Origin: Hermodice carunculata | Taxonomy: Eukaryota; Annelida; Polychaeta; Eunicida; Amphinomidae | Length of the DNA: 64,000 nt | Assembly (NCBI GenBank): GCA_964020975.1 | Contig: OZ026615.1 | Location: 27,625,139-27,689,138, forward strand | Direction of reading: 5' to 3' | Part shown: positions 49,401-60,000 of the stretch, piece after piece | Layout of the letters: each line of letters begins with the position of its first letter | Position numbering within the stretch: the first letter of the stretch is position 1 | Program-made: the position numbers and the translations under genes | The notes under the pieces: model-generated | Databases searched by the model: none | The model's input: the letters and a program-made list of their open reading frames with translations, nothing else | Told to the model about the DNA's origin: nothing

Positions 49401-52400
49401 TTTCAACAGTAATAAAAAAAAACAATTTGACTGAGAATTAAATGCAGATAAGACCTAGCAAGATCATGTGGCCCAGGTCAACAGCTTTCCCAGGCACGGG
49501 TTGGGCACTAAGTGTCAAGGAAAGCTGTTGACTCAGTCTTAATTCAAGGAAAAGGGTTAAAAGATCAGCACTCGGTCCACTGAGATACACTGCTTTGTAC
49601 TTGGCATGCTATGTGTACTTGCTGAGAAACCATCTGTTTTCAGAAACAACAGTTTTGGAATCCATTATGGCCAGTCTTACAACTTAGGCACCATTTTGGA
49701 ATCATTTCACTTGTGAATACTGTGAATTTTCATCTTTTGAAATTATGGCAAACCATATGCAGAAAATAAATTTTGCAGTGCTTAACTGGTTCCATACTAT
49801 GGTTACAGGCCTTCGTCAGTGGTTCTGGCACTGCCTGGAAAGTCATGCTGCAGCTGCCGCAAGAGCAGCTGTAGCATGACTTGCCAGGCAGTGCCAGAAC
49901 TACTGACTTAAGACGATAGGCATGTTGGTACTTGAACAAAAGCTCTTTTCATGAAGAATTTAAATATGCAATTGTCTTAAATCTTGGTAAATAAATGTAT
50001 ACGTAAATATCAGGGACTGGTATGGAATGAGTTAAATGCATAGAAATTTAATCAATACACTTCCAGGAAAGGTAGCTACATGTGGACTGAATGGGATACC
50101 CAAAGCATGTACATGTACTTTATTTGCAGATTTCACCACAATTGTTGGGAATAATCATTCACAAAGATTATTTGTAAAAAATGATCTGTCAGGACATTAT
50201 TGAATAATTTATCTCAAAGCATACTGGAATCAGACAAGATAGAGCCTAAAATTTGAATTTCTATATGAAATGGATTGAGCTGTTGCTGGACATTTAACTC
50301 TTTCAGTGCCAATCACATCTAAAGTCGATCTATAAAAGTCATACTAGTCTGAATTATCATTCGGATCTCAGATTCGTATTCCTCGTAAATAGACCTTTCA
50401 TTCAAGTACCAGTACGCCTATAGTTCCAGAGAGAACACCCCAGATCAACAGCTTTTCTCGGAATGCATTGGGCACATTGCGCCCAATGCATGCCAAGAAA
50501 AGCTGTTGGCTCAGTCCAAAATTTGGCACTGAAAGGATTAACTTTGTTGAATAAATCTGTGTATATATGTTTACTTCTTTGTTGGCAGGCCAAGTGATTG
50601 TAAGTGGCAGTGCTGATAAATCTCTCCGCATTTGGGATCTCTCTACTTGTAAATGCATTTCCAAATTAGATGTACATTCAGATACCATAACTGCTGTCAA
50701 AATAAAGGTGAGCTCACACACTCATGTCAGAATGATTCATTTGACTCGCACATGACACCTCCTTACATCCACACACTTGTATGTAATATTTATATCCATA
50801 CATTTATATAAAATATCATTTGCATCCATACATTTGTACAAAACAGCATTCACAATGATACATTTGTATAAAACATTATTTATTCACATCCATACGTTTG
50901 TTTCAAGCATTATTCTGCATATCACACCAATTGACTTGTTGCCGTAAGTTTCAGTTCAGACTAGGTATACTGTACATTTGTTCGGTATGCACATGTGTAG
51001 GGGGATGGTTGAAATGTTCAGTGCAGAGTGTAACTTGTTTCATTTATGTATGTAAGAACTGTTACTAGCGTTTGGTTTGCTTTAAAGTGTGTTGCACCAC
51101 ATTTTTCCATGTGACTTGTTTGTTATATTTGTCTTGATTCAGAAATGTGCACATGCAAGTAGTTTTAAACTTGCCACAATCAGAGTATTTAGAGGGTCTC
51201 AGGAGAATACAGGCTATTAGTGGGTCCATGTAGGCCAAGGTACTGGGCATAGGCTGATCTATGTATCCTGGAGGAGCATACAGTGAGAAGAAGAGAGGTC
51301 TTGTCGCTTTCAGGGCTGGCCCATACATTTTGTGCAACTGGATTAGCTGATCCAGTGATTGATAAGACCCTTCCAGTTGTGTATTTGGCAATCTGTGAAT
51401 GCACAGAAGTGGTCAGGCATAAAGCTATTAACACAGCAACTGCAACCGGCTCACAGCATTGCTACATAATCATGGGGCTGAGCCATGCAGATGAGTGTTA
51501 AATTTCACTAAATACTAACATTGACTCCCTCACAAATGTGTAAACTTTTGGGGGTTGGTGGTTGGAACCTCCATCCCCCCTCCCCCCCCAACACAGTTCA
51601 TTGGTATATCATGGTTTTGCACCCAAAATACCATGGGTGATAAAATGGCATTTCATTGCATTTGCGTTTGTACTGTCAGATCCGACCAAGGTGGCATTAA
51701 ATTCAGATTTGTCTACAATTTGCACAAAATGGACCTTACATTTGACGAGCCATTTTATTCAATTCATATAGGCTTCTTTGCAAGCAACATATTACAGCTC
51801 CATGTGGTGCATAGTTTTGCAAAATATGGTTTTAAAAATTATTCTCCATAAGCAGATTCGTAAACAGACATGTTCTTCTCATGACAGATTAAATAATCAT
51901 GCTCCGAACTTTCCATGTTGGGTATCGATGACGCGTTTTTCCAAGAGGAAATCAAACAAGCCATTCATACAGATCTGCCATGTATTCCTTGAGGTTTAAT
52001 GCCAGTAATTCAACCTGGGAAAACAACAAACATATTTACCAACTTGCAGTTCATTACATGGATTACAAACATTCATGTATTATACACCAAAATGTTTGTG
52101 ATAATTTTTTACATTAGATAAACACGAGAAAATATGGGCATGAATGGGAAATTTTTTAGCAAATTGCCATGGCAACCAGCTCTGCCTAGTACTACTTGCA
52201 ATATCATTGCATGGACACAATGTTGATTCCAGCTGAAGCACTGTGTACATTGGTGCCAGTATACATACTTTGATAATATTCATTTGAGTTCAAAGCATAC
52301 ATTGTTTTCCACAATCAAGCCAAAATCTTTCTCTCTGGTAGCATTTTTTTTTTTTTTTTTGAATACAGCCCCTAGCATTCCTAGGTGTCATATTTTATTT

Positions 52401-54013
52401 CAGCACAGGCATAATTATACTTCTGGGAAGTTCTTCTCCAGGGCTGTTGCTACGGCTTGCTCACAGCGTGCCCCACTTCCTGCTCATACCACTGATGCAT
52501 ATTATTGCAAAACGCATGGGTGGGCCTGCTGATAGCAATCGTGGTAATTTGCTTGGGCCATCTAAGAGATGAAAGCAAAAACACCTTTTAATAGGATTAA
52601 GGCACCTCTCTCCTGTTTGAAGTTTTGGAGACCTCTCTCCTTCTCACTGTATGCTCCTTGCTGAAACTAACGGTACCGAATCATTTGCGTATAAAATAAT
52701 TTGCAGTGGACAGCTTTTGCCATATCATTGTATATCTGGAAGAAAATCGGCCCCAAAATTGAGCCCTGAGGCACACAGCATTGCTATTTTGCATTTAGAC
52801 AGTGTACCATTTACAAAGGGACAGATTTCTATCTGGTCAGTATGATTGGAACCATTGCACTGTTGAAACAACCAGGCTATTTCTGACAGCTTATGACACA
52901 GTCTGTGGTGGTCGACCGTGTCAAATGCTTTTTGTAAGTATTAATCATGCTGATGTATATACAGACCATGTTTCAAACAAAAACAAAAACATGAAAATGT
53001 GGTATTAAGCAGAAAAAGGGGCTGAAATGACTGCAGACTCTGCTTACATAGTGGTAGCCAAGGTGTGTATTCAGATCACACTGAGGCCATGCAGTGAGGG
53101 CGCCCTGGGGTGACACTTGGCACTATTAACACCTCTATGTAGACTTGCTCAAGTCTCACTGGACTGTCTTCCGTATTTTATTCAAAATAAAATTAATTGC
53201 AAAAATAATTTTTTCAAGTAAACACACGTCGAAGCGTTATTCGGTTACCATACAGGTAGGCCCTCAAACCTGGCTAATTGGCGTGGAACGTGTCTATAAC
53301 CAGATAACACGGACTCCAGATGATTAGCGCCGGGCGGTCTGCACTGTGTTTCTTATCACACAGACATGCGAGCGGTCATAACGCACCCCTCTTCAGAAGC
53401 TGTTAATTGAGCTACTGTGTAATGAAGTATTAATTGCACTGCCCGAATCAGGCGGAGGGCGTCCTGGTGTCGGCAGCCGGAGGGAGACGGTCAGCTTTGT
53501 CTCGCTTGAGTGGCCAGTGACTAGCCATGCATTCATCGAAGGCCACTTTCCACTCGCGATGATAATGGGATTAGAACTGACCAGGACTCAATAGCTGCTA
53601 CTGTTGAAACCGACACGGCGGCAGTGTCGACAGTTGAAAAAAAATATAATAATAATAGTAGGACCTACTTAATAACACCGTGTAGTTGGCATAATATTAT
53701 TCAGTTAACTTTGTGGAGGGGAAAATGTATCGCACTTCTGGGTGGGACCGCGGGATGGGAAAATAGGGACATGCACCAGGGACTTGTGCAAGTCTAACCT
53801 CTATGTTAATTATCCCTTTATTTGTTATCATTTATGTGTAGATTTACTGGCTGAATAGAGGATTACAGGTATCTTGCACCCAGTCTCTGACTCTTTGTTG
53901 TTTCAAGAGCAAACCTTCCTGGGCATTGTAGATGTTGCAACTTGTATAGTCCTAGTCTTAGGCCTTGGTCAACAGAATATATAGCATGACATACATTGTC
54001 AGAAATGACCAAA

Positions 54014-54084
<71 letters not shown>

Positions 54085-57000
54085 CTGTACATGTACCTCA
54101 GAATAACACACTTTTGGACTGTATGCAAATAAAATAGGCTGTAAATGTGCACAGTAACTATGTGGAATTATGATAGTGAAGTGACATTCAGCTGTGGCTT
54201 GCAGTGTTGATCAGTGGCCTGGCTGATTAGAGACATATTAAGTTTACTGTTGAAATTTTCCAAATGTTCAATGAAATTAGTAATGTCCTGCAACATAAGA
54301 TAATATGCATGGATCTATTTAAGGCATGATCACAAATGGGAAATCGTACTTTTTCAACAACATACTTTTGTGGGTGGGTGTGGGGATCGCTCGCTTGGAG
54401 ACATTCCTAGCATGCAGTTGAGACAGGAAAAAAAAGGTATAAAAGGTGTAGCCGTATAAACACCATGTTAAAATACAGCAGTGCACCCAGCTCTAACAGG
54501 TCTGAAAAGGGAAGTACATGTATGTCCAAAAGACTCAACTTGGCATCCATTATTACCATCAAAAGAGAGGATGTAAGGACGACCTTGTGATACAATACTT
54601 TTCAATGGGAACAAAATGGCAGACACTTTTATACCACCCAGGGCACCAAGTGAGCCTCTGCAGCACTAGCTGATAGACTAAGGCCTGCTTGATTCATTTA
54701 TGCTAATCAGTTTAAATGTTCGATATATCCTCAAAATTAACGATGAAGTTGCCAATTTAATTCTAATTTCCATGCACAATTCATTGGTTATTTCAAGTCA
54801 GGTGGTGTGTAAGATTCAACATTTAACTCTTTCAGTGCCATATTTTGGACTGAGTCAACAACTTTTCTCAGCACGCATTGGGGGAATTTTCTCGGGAGAC
54901 TCCCGGAATTTTATGCTCAAAATACTTGAAAAAGTGTGGATTTTTGACAATTTTGAGTCACCTCCCGGAATTTCATCAATATTCCCCTTCTATATTTCAT
55001 GTTAATTTATCAATCTCCCATAATTATCTCCCGCCCACGAAGTGGGGGGGGAGATGTAGTAATGACGACCGTGCGTCCGTCCGTCCGTCCGTCCCACATT
55101 TCTTGCACGCGATATCTCAAGAACAGATTAAGCTAGGATTATGAATTTTTTACAGTTGGTCACCCTTATAAGTGTTCACGTCGAGTTCGAAGGAGAGTGA
55201 CCTTGACCCCATTTCAAGGTCACCAGGGTCATTTATCTCTAAACTTCTTGCGCGCGATATCTTAAGAACCGGATATGATAGGATGATGAAATTTTCACAG
55301 TTGATCACTCTTGTTAGGGTCTACATCGAGTTCGAAGGTGTGTGACCTTGACCTAATTCCAAGGTCACCAGCGGCAATTCAATTTTCTTTGAATTTGTTG
55401 TATGCAATATCTGAAGAAACAAGTGAGCTAGGATCACTTAACTTTTACAGTTGATCAACCTTGTAAGGTTCTATGTCATGCTTGAAGGACCTTGACCTTG
55501 ACCTAATTTCAAGGTCATCAGAGGCAGTTCATCCATCCCACATTTCTTGCGTGCGATATCTCAAGAACCAGTAAAGCTAGGATCATGAATTTTTTACAGT
55601 AGGTCACCCTTATTTACTTGAGTATATGTTTACCATGACACCCAGGGTAGAGATACAGTTAACGTATCGTCCCCATTTAAGCACAATATCAGAAACATGC
55701 CAGTATGTACCTGCCAAATATACAGTTATCTTTGTTTTAAAATTATGTGGGCGGGAGATATGGACAGCGTCAGCGTCAACTTGTTTTACTTGTTATCTCC
55801 CAGATTTTAAGTTTGGCAGGTTGGCAACACTGTACACACCGAGAAAAGCTGTTGACCTGGGCTATTCTCTTTGGAACCATAGGCATACTGATACTTGAAT
55901 GAAGTCTTTTTATGAGGAATATGAATCTGTGATCCTTATGATAATTCAGACTTGTCTGACTTTAGTAGATCGACTTTAGAGGTGATTGGCACTGAAAGAC
56001 TTAAAAGACTGCTTGTGTCATTCTTATAGCCTCTTATTTCTTGCTGCATGTACTGCCCATGGACAAAGCTTGTATGAATCAAAATCTGACAGATTTGCTT
56101 GGAATCAAACTTATTTTCCAGTTTCATTCTATTATATACTTGATTTGTGGCCGTGTTTCAGCACAATGTGATTGTGACTGGCTGTGCTGACTGCAGTATC
56201 CGTGTGTTTGACTCCACAACATGCAGGATGAAGATGTCCTTTCTGGGTCACACGGGCAGCATAGACAAGCTCACATTTGATGGAGAAATCATCATTAGCG
56301 CCAGCTCTGACAAGTAAGAGCACAGTCTTGTACCCTGGGAGGTGGGTGGGTGGGTGCTTCCCTAAATTTTTGGTGCGTGGGTGCGGCTGGACCTTTTAAA
56401 AATCCACCCTTTGTTAAGGGTCTTTTTATCACAAAAATACCTTTGTTAGGGAATCTTTTAATCAAAATAGAAAATATTGTCCCGAGTTGGCATGAAAAGT
56501 TGCTCCAGGAAGAAAATTTTGACCTCAGTTAGGCAAATTTTCCCGAATTTTGGGCCATAAAAGAGAAAAATCACCCCTCTGCAGGGAATGTTTGGAAAAA
56601 TACTGGACCTTTTTTCAGGAAATTTTGCTGAAAAGAGCAGCCTTCAGACCAGTATTGTCACTAATGGGAGTATTTAATTAGTTTCAAATATCATTTCAGA
56701 TTTCTATTTTCCTTGCTTATGATGCAGAATGCTCAGAATTACATGTGCACAGCAGTTCAGTTGAGATATGTGTAGAGGGGTGCATTACATTCTAATTTTT
56801 CTGTTAAACTATGTCAGGTCTGAATATTATGGACCAAGTAAGCAAAAATGATTACCTTCACGGCAAAGGTAGGTTTTATTTTGTGCATGCACTTTTTGGA
56901 ATAATTTTTAGCATAAAAAATGCATGAAAATTCATCTTACTTTTAAGATTCCTTGCTTGGCTGATAGGTGGCTCTGGATGTTACAATGCCTTGCCATTTG

Positions 57001-60000
57001 TAGTCTTCAGCATGCTAGAAAAGTGCTTTGGTCTAAAACATAACTGGCAAGTCTGCTGTTTAGTAGGATAGTTTTCAGTTCTTTATACACTTTCAATTCT
57101 TTATTATTGCACAATGCCGTGCTGAAGTTGCAATGTAACCCAAGTCCTGAGTAAAACTTCCAGTGGAATTCATTTCATAAGCAAGATTTATCACGTGTGA
57201 GACAATTTTTACCACTTGTGAAAACACTTAGACACACACAAACACACAAAACACACACACACATGCTTGAACTGCATTGCAGTGGCTGGCATTCTGAGGA
57301 AATTATGTCACTTTTCTGTTGTATAAATTGTATACAAACAACCGTTCTCATTTTTATTAAGCAAAAAACAAAAAACGGCTAGAGCTTTTGTATAATATTT
57401 TGATAAAGTGTCTGTAGTCAAATGCCACCTTTTGAAGCAATATGCTTCAAAATGTAGCAAAACAGAGACCGAAGCTCTTGGCAAGATACATAATTCATTG
57501 TATGCTGAAGTAAAGAATCTTTAACAGCTTATCTATTTTCCAAACTATACTTTGCAGTACAAATTTTAATGAAGTATTAAACAGGTTTTGCATTAGCATC
57601 CCTTATAAAGCATTGAGAAGATTGTGTGTACATAGTGTTTTATGACGCCAGAAAGATATGCTGGACACCTAGTGTTTGTCATGCTTTTACAGTCCTCTCA
57701 GTTAACTGTTTATTTTGTTATCTCATCCAGAACTGTCAAGGTCTGGAGTTTATCTCAAGCCAAGCTGAGGCACACGCTGCTGGGTCATACAGATGAAATA
57801 GAGGTGAGTTGTGATTGACTTGATGGTGATAGACTGTGCACTACATAGTCATTGACAGAGAATGTGAAATGTGTGAAGGCTCTGAAACATGTTCTGATAA
57901 CTACCCTCAGAGGACCCTTGTTTATAACTAAGGTCAAGATCAGTTGGGTCAGGTGGGTTCTCAGTAGAGGAATCTGTATTCCCATTACATTCTATGTTAA
58001 AGTAATATTCAGTAAGTTGGTTAGTTTGGCACCTGAGGTGATAAAATTTACACAAACATTTTAATTACGTATCAAAATTTACCATTGGGAAATTTTGTGT
58101 TTCTAAACACAGTGGTTTTCAAGTTATTCAGGTTTAACTTACTATGGTAAGTAATGGGAATACACAGACCTAGCCCTCCTTGGCAGCCTGCACACCTGTA
58201 ACCTGTATGAATTTTGTGTATTGGGTTGTGTATTCAGCCGAATACACAGAAAATTGCTAATTATGACCTCTCCTATTGCCACAGGCCACATTAGATGTCG
58301 TTTTACATTACGCCTTTATACGTATGTAACTGTTGATTGTTATAATGTTGGAATTAATATATGTACATGAAGTAGCAGTGATTGACACCCAAAATGTGAA
58401 TCTGATGTGAATCATAAAATACTAATTATAAAATTTACAAATTATCTCTGAAATTATGAAGCAGTATCTCACAAAAAGTGACTTTTTGTACATGTAACAT
58501 ATGCATTATTTATATTGAATCATGAGAAAATCAATTTCACATTGCTGTTTTGTCAAATATTGGAGCAGAATCATCAATGGTCATTGGTTTTCCCATTAAA
58601 TTAAATCCAAGCAGATCAAAATAATAGTATCCCACAACACATTATTTTTTCCATACATTGTTGTGAGCTGTACATGTATGAGAATTTTATTCTATGTTTG
58701 CGGGTGAATTATTTTTCTAGAGTGAAATTAAAAAGTAGTCACTCACTGTAGATCACATGGCCCAAACATAGTTACAACCAGGGAGCTATTACAACTAAAT
58801 CATACCAATCCTGCATCAGTGATGTAGGGCATAAACAGTACAGACAAAATCCAATGTGCACAAGGGATGTTTGATTATACTTCACACATGGCCTGGAACA
58901 ACTACAATGAACATAAACAAACATGGCACACCAGGTTGGCTTTGTAAGTAGGCCTAGGGCATATATTTTGTGATGAATACCCAATTTAACATAGAATAAA
59001 TAAAATCTTACATGGCTGGAGAGTGAGTTACTATTTTTCTCTTACTTGCAATCGCTGTTGGTGGGGAAAATCACTCATGACCTCTGGTCACTCAGGGTTT
59101 TCCCACCTACAGCGATCCCTTATGAGATAAAAAATGGTAACTCACTATCAGCCATGTAAGATTCTTCATATCATCTCTCTGTGGTGCACAGCAAACTTTA
59201 TTCTGTCTCCATTCTTCTGCTTTTTTTCTTCTTCATGTTGTTGTAGCTCTTCTTATTGTTCTTCTTCTTCTCTTTTTTCTTGTTCTTCTTGTGAGTCTTC
59301 TTCTCATTCCTCATTTTTGTTATTTTGTTTTTCCTCAGTCTTTTTTTTCTTGTCAGTCTCTTTTCTCTTTTTCAAATTCTTAGAATGAATGCAAAGAGTG
59401 TACAGCTTGGTATGTGGATTTAATGTTTTTTTGTTTTTTTTTTGTTTTGCTGTTACAACTGGAAAAAATTCAGAACATTAATATAGAATTCATTGCAGTA
59501 TGATGTTTCTGAAATCTTCAGTCTCAACAGCACAATAGGGCTGCATATGGATCAAATTAGTTGCAAAATGATGTACATCACTTATAATATGCACTTAAAC
59601 TATATTTCGGAATACACCTACATGTATGGCTGGTTGCCTCAAAATCAGACTGAGCTCTTTGTTTCTTTTTAAACTTTGCTCAGTGTGGACTGGTGAATAC
59701 ATGGAACATGGTCTGCTCAGCAGGCAAATGGTTGGCGGCCTTGTGATACTTGAATGCAACCAAAATTTACACTCTGGGAATCACAAGATTGTCCTACAAT
59801 TTTTTGATATTTTGTTCCATCAGATGCTGACAGCATCTTCTTCACACTCAGTTATGAGCTTCTGGGCTATTTTTCTTTGTGATACACTTCACTTTAGCAG
59901 TGTGGGTTTTAGGTCAGCAAATAGATACAAGAACATACCTTTCAAGGGTACCACACTTGTGGGAGTCTCCTATTTTTACAGCCCAGCTTTCTGGACTTTC

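Larger units (their letters stand above)
54823..56004. mobile_element. TTAA MITE family 1, inverted copy split by an insertion (intron 4)
   Basis: The left part 54823 to about 54877 (TTAACTCTTTCAGTGCC, TTTTGGACTGAGTCAACAAC) and right part about 55840-56004 (CCGAGAAAAGCTGTTGACCT ... GGTGATTGGCACTGAAAG, TTAA) together match the complete copy in reverse orientation. About 960 bp of foreign sequence sits in the middle of the hairpin. Confidence 0.8.
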
